A stretch of DNA of 64,000 nt from Rhabdophis nuchalis (GCA_039707465.1 CM077643.1:65846605-65910604), one strand, 5' to 3'; positions 10,379 through 20,614 are shown, numbered from the stretch's first letter. Translations and numbers: made by a program. Notes: generated from the letters alone by a model not told the origin.

Positions 10379-12090
10379 ATGTTTATTGGACCCGTGCCCC
10401 TCCTGGCTTGTACTGGCATCCTGGGAGGTGACACGAGGCTGGCTCCAGGGTATTGTGAATTCATCTCTGAGTGAGGGGTCCTTGCCCACTGTCTTGAAAG
10501 AGGCAGTGGTGAGGCCCCTCCTCAAGAAGCCATCCCTGGACCCAGCTTTATTAGAGAACTATCGTCCCGTCTCCAACCTTCACTTTTTAGTGAAGGTTGT
10601 TGAGAGTGTGGTGGCTCAACAGTTTCCCCGACATCTGGAGGAAGTTGATTATCTAGACCCGCGCCAGTCCGGCTTCCGGCCCGGTCACAGTACCGAGACG
10701 GCATTGGTCGCGTTGGTGGATGATCTCTGGAGGGCACGGGATAGAGGTTGTTCCTCTATCCTTGTCCTATTAGATCTCTCAGCGGCTTTTGATACCATCG
10801 ACCATGGTATCTTATTGCACCGATTGGGGGGGTTGGGGCTGAGAGGCACCGTTTTACAGTGGTTCTCGTCCTACCTCTCTGGTCGGTCGCAATGGGTGTT
10901 GGCAGGAGGGCAGAGGTCATCCCCGAGGCCCCTCACATGTGGGGTTCCTCAGGGGTCGGTCCTCTCGCCACTCCTGTTCAACACCTACATGAAGCCGCTG
11001 GATGAGATCATCCGTGGTTTTGGGGTGGAATACCATCTGTACGCTGATGACACTCAGTTGTACATATCCACCCCAAACCACCCCAACGATGCCGTCGAGG
11101 TGCTGTCCCGGTGTCTGGAGGCCGTACGGATCTGGATGGGTAGTAACAAACTCAAGCTCAACCCGGCCAAGACCGAGTGGCTGTGGTTTCCGGCACCCCG
11201 GTTCAGCCAGATAAGTCCAACACTGGCCATTGGGGGCGAACAACTGGCCCCCGTGGAGAGGGCACGCAACTTGGGCATCCTCCTGGATTCCCGGCTGTCC
11301 ATGGAGGACCATGTGGCGGCCGTGGCCAGGGGGGCGTTCTATCAGGTACGCCTGATACGCCAGTTGCACCCCTTACTGGACTGGGAAGCCCTTCGCACAG
11401 TCACTCAAGCGCTTGTGACATCCCGGCTGGATTACTGTAACGCTCTCTACATGGGGCTCCCCTTGAGGTGCACTCGAAGGCTACAGTTAGTACAGAATGC
11501 GGCCACGCGGGTGATTATGGGTGCCACAAGGCAAACCCACGTAACACCTCTCCTGCGCGAGCTGCACTGGCTGCCTGTGGCCTTTCGAGTGCGCTTCAAG
11601 GTGCTGATGACCATCTTTAAATCGCTCCATGGCTCGGGGCCTAGCTATATACGAGACCGCCTCCTGACCCATACATCCCTTCGTTCGATCCGCTCCCACA
11701 GAGAGGGTCTTCTTCGGGTGCCATCGACGGGGCAATGCCGGTTGGCGACACCCAGGGGAAGGGCCTTCTCTGTGGCGGGCCCGGCCCTCTGGAACGACCT
11801 ACCCCCCGACCTCCGTACTATCTCGGACCTCCGCCTCTTCCGCCAACGTCTTAAGACGTATTTATTTCAACAAGCCGGCCTAGGATAGCCCCCATTTCTG
11901 ACTTTTTAAGAAAATAATTTATAATTGGCAAGGGTTTTAACATTGGGTTTTAGCACGGGTTTATTAATTTAATACATTTTAATAGATATTTATTGTATTT
12001 TGTGTTTTTAAATATTGCCTGTGCGCCGCCCTGGGTCCTAACAAGGAGAAGGGTGGGGTATAAATTTAATAAAATAAAAAAATAAAAAAA
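10379..12090 (+). mobile_element. 5'-truncated L2-clade LINE
   Basis: Starts within the linker (tgtttattggacccgtgcc), continues through the full reverse transcriptase and C-terminal region, then about 200 bp of 3' UTR with ccgccctgggtcc and ggtataaatttaataaaa, and an A/T-rich tail. The 3' UTR differs from the (ATT)n-tailed copies at 1310 and 57884, so this is a second L2 subfamily. A 9-bp repeat, taagatgga, probably marks the target-site duplication. Confidence 0.9.
10386..11888 (+). CDS. L2 LINE reverse transcriptase fragment, open over 500 codons
   Basis: Reverse transcriptase and C-terminal part of an L2 ORF2. The palm motif LDLSAAFD has its first Asp at residue 130; GVPQGSVLSPLLFN follows, and YADD is at residues 219-222. 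The C-terminal LLRELHWLPV and ALWNDLPPDLR blocks are typical of L2. The apparent start Met is internal to the ancestral protein. The endonuclease is missing, so it could not support retrotransposition alone. The lack of stops suggests a relatively recent insertion. Expression is not implied. Confidence 0.85.
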   Translation: MDPCPSWLVLASWEVTRGWLQGIVNSSLSEGSLPTVLKEAVVRPLLKKPSLDPALLENYRPVSNLHFLVKVVESVVAQQFPRHLEEVDYLDPRQSGFRPGHSTETALVALVDDLWRARDRGCSSILVLLDLSAAFDTIDHGILLHRLGGLGLRGTVLQWFSSYLSGRSQWVLAGGQRSSPRPLTCGVPQGSVLSPLLFNTYMKPLDEIIRGFGVEYHLYADDTQLYISTPNHPNDAVEVLSRCLEAVRIWMGSNKLKLNPAKTEWLWFPAPRFSQISPTLAIGGEQLAPVERARNLGILLDSRLSMEDHVAAVARGAFYQVRLIRQLHPLLDWEALRTVTQALVTSRLDYCNALYMGLPLRCTRRLQLVQNAATRVIMGATRQTHVTPLLRELHWLPVAFRVRFKVLMTIFKSLHGSGPSYIRDRLLTHTSLRSIRSHREGLLRVPSTGQCRLATPRGRAFSVAGPALWNDLPPDLRTISDLRLFRQRLKTYLFQQAGLG

Positions 12091-12099
12091 TAAGATGGA

Positions 12100-12838
12100 A
12101 TACTATAACAGTATCTTGCAAGCTTGACTGCTTTACTTCCCCCTTCTGCTTATCCTCCTGTGAAACTATGGAAGTGTCTGTCAGAATTGATGCTCCATCT
12201 CTGTCTGCTCTGGGAACAGATCTGGCTTATCTCCATCCAGGTCATCTTTCTTATTCAATCTGGGTTTGGTTCCCTCCCTCAATCTTGCATCTTCAAAAAG
12301 GCTGCAAGTGGACTTGAACTTGAGTCTCCTGATCCTGGTACATCTTTGCCTCTATACCACTTGCCTCTCTTTTGTACATCTGTGTACATTACAGAGCTCA
12401 TTGCAATTCTGCATTCTGGATCTGCCCCTAAAGCACTTAATAAACATCTTAACATGTAAAATTTGAAGCAGTCTTAAAAATTTCAGTGCTTGATAAAAGT
12501 ACAACTGAACAATTATCTCAAGAACGCTGTCAAAATTGCTACAGTATGTGCTTATACCACTTCAATGAAAAATGGTTAAGAGAACATTTTTAAGCAGCTG
12601 ATGCTTAGCAACATTGAGGTATAAACAAGCCAAGACCACCCTCTTCTCTCTGCATGCATTTTCTAAAATAATCTCTTCTTGTTACAAAGTAGTTTAATAC
12701 CTTAATAAAGAAGACGTTAATATCTTGGAGGTGGTTACCATACATCTCTAATGTATACTTAATGTGTTGTTTTGACAGTTCTTCAGCAAACGTTTGCCTA
12801 CTTAGAAGGAAATGGAAATTTGGTTAGAGAATATGCAC
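12100..12838. other. Non-coding sequence, no family recognised
   Basis: AT-rich, no exon-like frame. A short A/T-rich zone follows the L2 tail. Nothing else can be assigned. Confidence 0.45.
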
Positions 12839-12840
12839 TA

Positions 12841-13372
12841 TACTGCCAAAAGTATTTGCTCACCCATCCAAATAATCAGTCAAGTGTTCCAATCACTTCC
12901 ATGGACACAGGTGTATAAAATCAAGTACCTAGGCATGCAGACTGTTTGTACAAACATTTGTGAAAGAGTGGGTCGCTCTCAGGAACTCGCCGTGGAACTG
13001 GGATAGGATGCCACATGTGCAACAAATCCAGTCATGAAATTTCCTCGCTCCTAAATATTCCACAGTCAATTGTGAGCTGTATTATAAGAACGTGGAAGTG
13101 TTTGGAAATGACAGCAACTCAGCCACAAAGTGGTAGGCCACGTAAACTGACAGAGCGGGCTCAGCGGATGCTGAGATGCATAGTGCGAAGAGGTCGCCAA
13201 CATTCTGCAGAGTCAATAGCTAGACCTCCAAATTTCATGTGGCCTTCAGATTAGCTCAAGAACAGTGCGCAGTGGACCGACGTCATATTGAACCCTATGA
13301 ATTAGGAATGGGATGTCATTTACTATAAGTTCATATGCAAGTAAAGGCAGGTGAGTGAATACTTTTGGCAAT
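12841..13372 (+). mobile_element. Internally deleted Tc1-like DNA transposon
   Basis: Ends tactgccaaaagtatttgct and, reversed, tattgccaaaagtattcact form terminal inverted repeats of more than 20 bp with few mismatches, next to TA dinucleotides as in Tc1/mariner elements. The interior keeps only the start and end of a transposase gene: a helix-turn-helix region, then a jump near 13240-13310 to the 3' end. The catalytic core is gone, so it could move only with a transposase supplied in trans. Confidence 0.85.
13015..13254 (+). pseudogene. N-terminal DNA-binding fragment of a Tc1-like transposase
   Basis: The 79-codon frame reads like the paired-type HTH region of Tc1 transposases: EISSLLNIPQSIVSCIIRTW followed by a QSGRPRKLTERAQRML block (GRP linker and second HTH). 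The upstream part is interrupted near 13000 and the catalytic acidic residues are absent through the internal deletion. Confidence 0.75.
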
Positions 13373-13381
13373 ATATATATA

Positions 13382-14350
13382 TTTATTATTTTATTTTATT
13401 AAATTTATACCCCGCCCTTCTCCTACAAAAGGACCCAGGGCGGCGCACAGGTAAATTAAAACACAATGTACATAAATAGATCAATTATTAAAATCCAATT
13501 AAATTAAATTACCCCGTGCTAAAACATTTTAAAATTCTCTAATTAAAATTTATAACTAAAAAGTCCAGATCGGGTGTTTAACCTAGGCCAGCTTGTTGGA
13601 ATAAATGCGTTTTCAGATGCCAGCGGAAAAGGCGGAGGTCTGTGGTGGTACGGAGTTCAGAGGGCAGGTCGTTCCAGAGGGTTGGGCCCGCCACAGAGAA
13701 GGCCCTTCCCCTGGGTGTCGCCAACCGGCATTGCCCGGCCGACGGCACCCGGAAGCCCTCTCTATGGGAGCGGATCGGTCGGAGAGATGTATGGGGCAGG
13801 ATACGGTCTCGCATGTAACTAGGCCCCGAGCCATGGAGCGCTTTAAAGATGGTCATTAACACCTTGAAGCGCACCCGAACGGCCACAGGTAGCCAGTGCA
13901 GCTCGCGCAGGAGAGGTGTTACGTGGGACTGCCTTGTGGCTCCCATGACCACCCACACGGCTGCGTTCTGGACTAGCTGTAACCTCCGAGTGCACCTCAA
14001 GGGGAGCCCCATGTAGAGAGCGTTACAATAGTCCAGCCTATATGTCACGAGTGCTTGAGTGACTGTGCGGAGGGCAGCCCGATCCAGTAAGGGGCGCAAT
14101 TGGCGAACCAAGGGTACCTGGTAAAACGCCCCCCTGGCCATGGCTGCCACATGGTCCTCCATGGACAGCCGGGAATCCAGGAGGACACCCAAATGGCGCG
14201 CCCTCTCCATGGGGGCCAATATTTCGCCCCCAATGGCCAGTGTTGGACTTAACTGGCTGAACCGGGGTGCCGGAAACCACAGCCACTCGGTCTTGGCAGG
14301 GTTGAGCTTGAGTTTATTACTACCCATCCAGTTATTACTACCCATATAGT
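13382..14350 (-). mobile_element. 5'-truncated L2-clade LINE
   Basis: Minus-strand 3' part of an L2. The tail and 3' UTR are at 13382-13577 (ataccccgcccttctcc reads as the reversed 3' terminus), then the reverse transcriptase C-terminal region to 14350. It begins just after the YADD region. It abuts the Tc1 right end within about 10 bp through an AT-rich run. The 5' end shows a small tandem duplication of ttattactaccca (about 14320-14350). Confidence 0.85.
13578..14345 (-). pseudogene. L2 reverse transcriptase C-terminal fragment
   Basis: 255 codons covering the part after the polymerase palm: KLNPAKTEWLWFPAPR, ARHLGVLLDSRLSMEDHV, SHVTPLLRELHWLPV and LWNDLPSELR blocks. It has no catalytic motif. 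The first residues contain a duplicated MGSN word that reflects the local tandem duplication. A remnant, not a functional gene. Confidence 0.8.
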
Positions 14351-14404
14351 GTAGGTAAGGATTGGCAGCACCTGATGAGTTCTCACATCACCTAGCATCT
14401 AGTG

Positions 14405-14743
14405 CAGTGATGGCTAATCTTTTTGTCGTCGCGTGCTGAAATGCAATGATAATGAAATGCACATGAGCCCTCCTACGTGTCCCCTGCACATATGCCCCAC
14501 TCCCATGCGTGTGCCCCATCCCCCATGCATGTGTGCATGACCCCTATGCATGCACATGGCCCCCTGCCCCTGCATGCATGTCTCCTGCATGTGCCCTGCC
14601 CCTTGTGCATGTGCAGCAGAGACCCAAAAACCATCTGGCTGTTGGGAGGCGTATGCGCATGTGCGGTTGAGCTGATCTGGGGTGATGGCTCGAAGCCTCT
14701 GCATGCTACCTGTGGCACATGTGCCATAAGTTCGCCATCATGG
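14405..14743. mobile_element. Non-autonomous hAT element, family 1 (CAGTGATGGC ends)
   Basis: Begins cagtgatggctaatc and ends gttcgccatcatgg, giving imperfect terminal inverted repeats. Flanks atctagtg (14397-14404) and atttggtg (14744-14751) match at 6 of 8. The interior is CA/TG-rich (gcatgtg words) with no coding capacity. Five more copies lie at 21933, 30583, 39557, 41231 and 51820. Confidence 0.8.
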
Positions 14744-14755
14744 ATTTGGTGTGGT

Positions 14756-14776
14756 GTATTTGTGTGTGTGTGTGTG
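14756..14776. repeat. Short (GT)n microsatellite
   Basis: About nine GT dinucleotides, interrupted once, right after the hAT element and its duplication. Confidence 0.7.
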
Positions 14777-14779
14777 ATG

Positions 14780-15539
14780 TCCAAATAGAGGATGTGACCC
14801 ACAATTGAAGCTTTTACATGCATCACATACACTGCATGCACACAAAAAAGGGATGGGTCTCCGATTGTCCAGTTCTGCCTATTATTCAATGTCATTGACT
14901 CCGGTGTTCATGGAGGATGCCCCCACCAGCCTCTGATTTGTAAAAACCTACTCAACTTAACATGTTGTACAGAGTCAGCCAACTGTGACATATTCAAGAA
15001 ACTGGTTATGAAAGCCATACTTTATTGTGAGGTGTAAAGCTTTTAAGACATCTGGAATAATTTGGAGTATATTCCTCTTTTCTTTTAAATTGAAATCTAT
15101 TTCCACAATGTCTTTCCTATTACTGCTAAATGTTTTACCTACGTTACTTTAATTTGTCTCCAAACCCCAGGCAACATGAAGCATCATGTGGAAGAGCTAC
15201 TAAGGGTCGGCTTTTATCAACGAATCTGGATATTTTATGCCTCGCGTGCCTGAGAGCATGGGTAATATGTTTTATAAATAAATTAATAGTCATTAAAATA
15301 TAAAGAGATAGCAAAGACAGCAAATGCACAAAATAGATAGCAGCAGAGAAAAGCAAACTAAAATGTAACTAAAACACCTAGAAGAAGAAAACTGAAGACA
15401 AAATAGAAAATATTCCAAACTGCTTTGACCAGTTGCCTACTGCTTTTGGAAGAAAAAGAAGCACACACACCCCCCTACCCATCCCAAATCTGAGATACTG
15501 TATACACAAGGAAAAGCAGAGCTTAATATTGTGTATATT
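14780..15539. other. Non-coding sequence
   Basis: AT-rich, no exon-like frame, no repeat family identified. Confidence 0.45.
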
Positions 15540-15540
15540 T

Positions 15541-15715
15541 GGTTTACTGGTTAAGGTACCAGCTTAGAAACTTCCCAGTCCCATCTTGGCATGAAAGCTA
15601 GCTGGATAATTGTGGGCCGCCAGTCACTCTCTTGCAACTCAGTTTACAAGGCTGTTGCTATATAGGGAATAGGAGGAAGAAGGAGCATTATATTAGGAAT
15701 ATAGTAATAATAATG
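15541..15715 (+). mobile_element. tRNA-derived SINE, decayed
   Basis: The head tttactggttaaggtaccag resembles the tRNA-like head of the SINE at 58820. It is followed by gaaagctagctggataattg and a gggccgccagtcactctct motif, then ggaggaagaaggagcatt and an ATA-rich tail, the same order seen in the copies at 32030 and 58820. The pol III B box is poorly preserved. Confidence 0.6.
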
Positions 15716-15776
15716 TGAATGTGTTCCAGAATACAAGTGATTCTGATTTTTATAACCAAAGCTCTATCCCCTATAC

Positions 15777-15910
15777 CAGGGGTCTACAAAGTCGGCTCTT
15801 TTAAGAATGGTGGACTTCAACTCCCAGAATTCCCCAGCCAGCTTTCTGGCTGGGGAATTCTGGGAGTTGAAGTCCACCAGTCTTAAAAGAGCCGACTTTG
15901 CAGACCCCTG
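15777..15910. mobile_element. Palindromic hAT MITE
   Basis: 134 bp that is almost entirely one inverted repeat. The left arm starts caggggtctacaaagtcggc, the right arm ends gccgactttgcagacccctg, and the central loop is only a few bases (near tttct, 15842-15846). A perfect 8-bp duplication ccctatac flanks it (15769-15776, 15911-15918). A sister copy is at 54671-54798. Not coding. Confidence 0.9.
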
Positions 15911-15988
15911 CCCTATACCAGCATCCCATACCTTTTGGGCACTGGAGACTGATTGTGTAGAGAAAGATTTTTCCACCAGAGGGAGAGT

Positions 15989-15992
15989 GGTT

Positions 15993-16090
<98 letters not shown>

Positions 16091-16224
16091 TTCCTTCCTT
16101 CCTTCCTCCTTCCTTCCTTTCTCTCTCTTTTCTTTCTTTCTTTCATTCCTTCCTTCTTCCTTCCTTCCTTTCTCCCTTCCTTCCTTCCTTCCTTCCTTCC
16201 TTCCTTCCTTCTTTCTTTCTTTCT
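15989..16224. repeat. Long polypyrimidine microsatellite (TTTC)n/(TTCC)n
   Basis: 236 bp almost free of purines on the plus strand: about 25 TTTC units, then mixed TTCC, CTC and TTTC blocks. It is open in several frames on both strands (hence spurious Lys/Glu/Arg or Phe/Leu/Ser proteins). It directly joins a LINE 3' end at 16224, so it appears to have grown from the LINE tail. Confidence 0.95.
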
Positions 16225-16300
16225 TATTGGCCAAGTGTAATTGGACACACAAGAAATTTGTCTTTGGTGCATATGCTCTCAGTTTACATAAAAATTGACT
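16224..16300 (-). mobile_element. 3' terminal scrap of a non-LTR retrotransposon
   Basis: ttattggccaagtgtaattg through ggtgcatatgctctcag matches the 3' end of the element at 42995-43565. On the minus strand it ends ...ggccaataa, which merges into the (GAAA)n/(GGAA)n tract. Confidence 0.75.
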
Positions 16301-16454
16301 TGTGCGGTGTGCAGTGTACAATGGAAGGCAGGCTGATTTTGTGTGCTGCCTGCATCCTGTGGATGTGGCTTCACTTGTTTGCATAGCCCAGTTGCTGGCA
16401 TGCTGAGGACTGGTGCCAGTCCCTGGACCAAGGGTTGGGGACCCATGCCCTACA

Positions 16455-16530
16455 CCAATGTTTTTCAAACTTGGCAACTTTAAGGGGTGTGGGCTTCAAC
16501 TCTCAGAATTCCCAGTCAGATAAACACTGT
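16455..16530. mobile_element. Fragment of a hAT MITE related to the palindromic family
   Basis: aatgtttttcaaacttggca, then a ggcttcaactctcagaattc block shared with the palindromic MITEs (cttcaactcccagaattcc). Only one arm is present. Confidence 0.5.
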
Positions 16531-16534
16531 CTTG

Positions 16535-17215
16535 CACTTTTGCGAACTCTCTCCCGACTTTGCCAAATATAATTACTTACATGCAGGAATAAAAAGAGGC
16601 TGGCTTGATCTGCCTGTTAAATCAACCCACAACAGCTCTTCAGAAAGAGTCATTTATATTCTGCCAAACTATAGAGCACAGTCCCTTCCTCCCTCGTGGT
16701 GGCTACTTTTAAGTTGCCGAGAGAGATGTTGGCCTTTAATCTGTTAGGATCAGTACTTTTAAGTTTGATTGCAAAGGTGAAGGCAGAAGTAGCTGCAGGG
16801 AAGCCTGTCAGTCTTGTTAAATGTACTCATATATGCCATCTTCCACGAATGTCATGAATGCCGGTAGAATCTAAAATACGATTAGCCTTATTTTAGTACA
16901 GAGACAGAAATACATTCAAGAGCAGTATATCTCTTCTGTATCAGCTTTGTTGCTAATATATGCAGAAAAAAACAAGAGGGCCAGCCACAAACCGTGTACT
17001 CTCTTTCCAGATAATTTGCTTTAATGCAGCAGATGCCTCTCCATTGGTGGCAGATGAGTTGCTTGTCACCAGCTGAGTCCTTCAGCCTTGAGTTGCTGGG
17101 CCAAAATCTAGGAAGGAAGGAAATAGAGAAGGAGGGTTAGAATTGGCTTAAAATTTGATGTTCAGGGTAGGCATATAAATCCAATAAATCTACATCTAAA
17201 TATATGGTGGCATCT
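16535..17215. other. Non-coding sequence
   Basis: No family recognised and no exon-like frame. Confidence 0.4.
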
Positions 17216-17219
17216 TTAC

Positions 17220-17528
17220 TGTTAGGTTTTGAGTTGCTAAGACTATCAAATTCTAAGATTATCTTCTCTGGGCTGCAAAACTCCAAATGACTTTAAAATG
17301 GCAGCAGAGAGGTGGTGCCTGTAATGTATTGTACATCGTATATAGTTGTCAGTTGAAGTTCTCATTCTGGTCCTCTGTTGGAGTGGGAAAATACTCTCTC
17401 CTGATTGGTTGTTTGGCTGAACAGTTTCATATAAAAAGAGCTGTGTCAGCCAGGGAGTTCAGAATTGAATAAAAAGCTGTTAGAAACCACTCTGGCCTCG
17501 CCTCCATTCTTCACCCAGAACTTAGCAG
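17220..17528 (+). mobile_element. Possible solo LTR
   Basis: The layout resembles an LTR: a CCAAT-type ctgattggttg near 17401, TATA-like catataaaaag near 17428, a polyadenylation signal gaataaaaagc near 17467, then a GC-richer U5-like ctggcctcgcctccattc. The start TGTTAGG and end TTAGCA are tentative, and I find no target-site duplication. It could instead be a unique promoter-like segment. Confidence 0.35.
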
Positions 17529-17917
17529 CACCCTAATATTCTTTGAGTGTCTATATTCTCCCTAAAATTTGGAAAACTGGCTGCAAAAGAATTCAGTACA
17601 GCAGGGCAAACTGGATGAGAAATTCAATCTTGTCTTGATGTAATTGTTACTTGTTCCATTTATTACCTGCACAGTGTGTGAACCAGACATTATTTGCCTT
17701 CACCCCAATGCTTATGGAGGTATACATGGGGAAAGAATTAAGGAGACTCCTACTCCAAAGTGGAAAAGTAGAACCATCCAGAGAATTCTTCTATGGGTGC
17801 CTCAACTCTGGGAACTCTACTGATCTCCTTCCAAGAATGGTTATGTATTTTTCAGAACTGCTGTGTTTTTCAAGATAAGCAGAGTCCTTAGTGGTCTCTG
17901 AGCTTGTTTGTTTGGGC

Positions 17918-18012
17918 ACTGATGATGTTACCTAGTTTGGTAATGAAATGTCTTCAAGAAAACAAGCAAGCTTAGAGAGCACCAAGGAATCCACAGTTCA
18001 ATCCTGAGCTAT
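17918..18012 (+). repeat. Unclassified interspersed repeat
   Basis: gatgatgttacctagtttgg through gagagcaccaaggaatcc to caatcctgagcta is shared with 28566-28655. It looks like the end of a longer element of uncertain class. Confidence 0.5.
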
Positions 18013-18019
18013 AATTTTT

Positions 18020-18850
18020 TTTTTCTATCTGTAGGTAAATAGCTACAGTGACATCCTGTTCCAGACAGATCCTGGGGCCCAAATACTGGATATCAGTACA
18101 TTTAATAAGACAGCTTTGTTCCTTGCAGCCTATTTCTTTTCTTCTCCTCTAAGGGCTTGTTCTGAGAATCCTTATTTGATACCCATTTTATTAATAGAAA
18201 CTTTACCTTCCCTCAGTGTGTTCTTCTGGCCGCCAGCTAAGAGCAAAAGCAACTTACATGGTAAAAGTGGTAAATTAATTTACCATTTAGCCAATTCTTT
18301 CCTTTCTGCAGTTTAGAACTAGTTCCTTCCTTTGCAGTTGGGGTCTCAGAAATCAATTAATTTTGTACGCAATGCCTAAGAGCAGTGGAAAGCAATCTGT
18401 GAGCCACCTGGCTAAGGTAATTAAGAATCTAGGTGCCATTTGGGAATGGAACAGCTTTTACACAGGTTTAAGCAACTTTATTCCATGCTGAAGAAAACGT
18501 ATATCACTAAGAAACAATAATGTTCATTATTGCTGATAAAAGTCCTTTTTCAAGTTGAAAATACCATTGGTAGTAAATAGGTTTGTATGTACTCAGACTT
18601 CCATTGATTTTGCAGTGTGGCTTTTAAATCTCTTCACAGAACAGGGCAATTTCTTTATATACAGAGTGAAGTACTTTGCTTGCCTAAAGCAATCTCACAT
18701 TCATCATACAAATGATGAAGGAAAAATAGGTGTGCACTACAGGAGCAGAGATACAGGTGGTAAATCTGATGAAATCAACTACAGTTCATGAAATCTTATA
18801 CCTTGTAATTAAAATTTGTTAGTTGGAACGGATGGTACCAGAAAGGTGGT
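18020..18850. other. Non-coding sequence
   Basis: No repeat family or exon identified. Confidence 0.4.
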
Positions 18851-18854
18851 ACTT

Positions 18855-19080
18855 GAGCCTCGGTGGTGCAGTGGTTGGAGTGCAGTACTGCAGGCTACTT
18901 TTGTTGACTGCTGGCTGCCTACAATTTGGCAGTTCAAATCCCACCAGGCTCAGCCTTCCATCCTTCCGAGGTGAGAAAATGAGGACCCAAATTGTTGGGG
19001 GCAATATGCTAACTCTATAAAACCATTTAAGAGAGGGCTGTAAAAGCACTATAAAGCGGAATATAAATGCTATTGCTATG
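18855..19080 (+). mobile_element. tRNA-derived SINE with LINE-like 3' tail
   Basis: The pol III A box is in ggtggtgcagtggttggag and the B box in ggcagttcaaatcccacc. A middle body (cttccatccttccgaggtg) and a 3' part with gtaaaagcactataaagcgg and ataaatgctattgctat follow. This is a common squamate SINE architecture, in which the tail recruits a LINE reverse transcriptase. The copy at 34733-34950 is in the opposite orientation. Confidence 0.85.
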
Positions 19081-19084
19081 GGTC

Positions 19085-19735
19085 TTTTTTTACCGCTGTA
19101 GAAAAACATGGGTGGTGAGTGTGTAAAGTATGCCTTGCTTAGTTCTCACTCTCATTAACAAAAATGAGAAATAAAAATCTGTTTCTGTCAAACCACTAAC
19201 AATTTTTTTCAGGTAACTGATAATGACACTGTGTTATGGTTTTAAAATATGAGCACTGCTGCATTTTAAATCCCAGTTATTTCTACACTGTTGGAAGGTA
19301 AAGAAATCTCTGATAAAATAATAATTAAATGCAGAGAGTACTAAATTTCTACCCAGCATGAGCTGCCAGCAGTTACAAAACGAAAACATTAGGTCATTAA
19401 AATAAAAGTCGGATTAAATATCTAGGTAGACTTTTCTGATTACCTGTTCTTTTGAGAATATGTAGCAATAATAAAATGATAGCTCTTCGGCAATTGGCTT
19501 TAGTTAGGAGAAGTAAATATTAACGTTTTTAAATGAATGCGTAACTAATATGGGCATAAATATGAAACAAACTATAATATCATGATCTGCCTTCTGGTTA
19601 TGGATGTGTGTTCTGTAATCATCAGTATTCTAAAAGGTCATCTGATTATGGTCTGTATGACTTGATGTTGCACCAAAACTAGCAGGCACCATTCAGAGAC
19701 TGCCATGGCCCTTTAACAAGGATGTTCATTTACGA
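19085..19735. other. Non-coding sequence
   Basis: AT-rich and unassigned. Confidence 0.4.
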
Positions 19736-19739
19736 ATGT

Positions 19740-19830
19740 TTATTTATTTATCAAATTTATAGGGCCACCCATCTCACAAGAAGTGATTGTGGACAGTAAA
19801 CAGCAAAAAACAACAACAAGCACGTCAAAC
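19740..19830 (-). mobile_element. Probable LINE 3' end fragment
   Basis: ttatttatttatcaaatttatagggccacccatctcac has the form of a reversed LINE 3' terminus with an A/T tail (compare aaatttataccccgccc in the L2 copies). Short and decayed. A (CA)n stretch follows at about 19860-19890. Confidence 0.45.
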
Positions 19831-19936
19831 ACGGTCACATTGTAAATATGCACACATGCAAGCACACACACACACACAAGCACACACACAGTTTGATTCA
19901 ACTTGATTCAGTTTGATTAGACCTTTTCTGTATATA

Positions 19937-20304
19937 CCATATTTTTTAGAGTATAAAACGTACACTTTTCTCTCAAAAAAGAAGCTGAAAATCTGGGTGC
20001 GTCTTATACACTGAATGCATCATTTGTGGCCTCCTGAGCCTACCCCCCCCTTGCAAAAATGGCCATGCATAGCCTTTAGGAAGCTTCCAGAGTGCTCCTG
20101 GAGGCTGGGGAGGGCAAAAATGAGCAAAAAACAGGATGTCCCCCCCCCCCCCGAGCACTCTACAAGTCTCCTAAAGGCTATGCATGCCCTTTTTTGACAA
20201 AAAAAAGGAGGTCTACAGAGTGCAAAAACTTTTTTTTTAATTTGCCTCTTCAAAATCTTGGTGCATCTTATGCTCCGGTGCATCTTATACTCCAAAAAAT
20301 ACGG
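19937..20304. mobile_element. Mariner-type MITE (TA duplication)
   Basis: TA at 19935-19936 and 20305-20306. The ends ccatattttttagagtata and tactccaaaaaatacgg are inverted repeats, and the subterminal gtgcgtcttatacactg and gtgcatcttatactcc are also inverted. No coding region. A second copy lies at 53760-54169. Confidence 0.8.
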
Positions 20305-20306
20305 TA

Positions 20307-20614
20307 GTTCTTGCAGATGGTAGCTGGTGGCAGTTGTGGCCAAGGAGGCTTTGCTCAGTTCCATCTGGTGTGCCAGCTGTACTCTTTCTTGGATTGGGAA
20401 GCTGTTCAGATGGTCATTCATGCCCTAAGTCACCTCAAAGCTCAATTACGGCAATGCACTCTATCTGGGGCTGCCCTTGAAAAATCACTCAGAAGTATGA
20501 ACTGGCAGAATGCAGCAATAAAAGCAGTGATGGGCATGCCTTGGTAGACCCATGTAGCACTTCTGCTCCATGAGCTACATTTGTTACAAGTCTGTTTTAA
20601 GGTATGATTTAAGG
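20307..20614 (+). pseudogene. Old L2 reverse transcriptase remnant, 5' half
   Basis: Decayed translation resembles the L2 C-terminal region: gcagttgtggccaaggaggc (a VAxxAF block), tcattcatgccctaagtcac (VTHALVTSRL block) and ctgctccatgagctacattt (LLRELHWL block). It is interrupted by a hAT element at 20615 and resumes at 20946. Confidence 0.7.

Noticed and set aside
15764..16477. Long frames rich in Lys/Glu/Arg (minus) and Phe/Leu/Ser (plus)
   Set aside because: They are translations of the (TTTC)/(TTCC) tract; several frames are open only because the repeat lacks stops.
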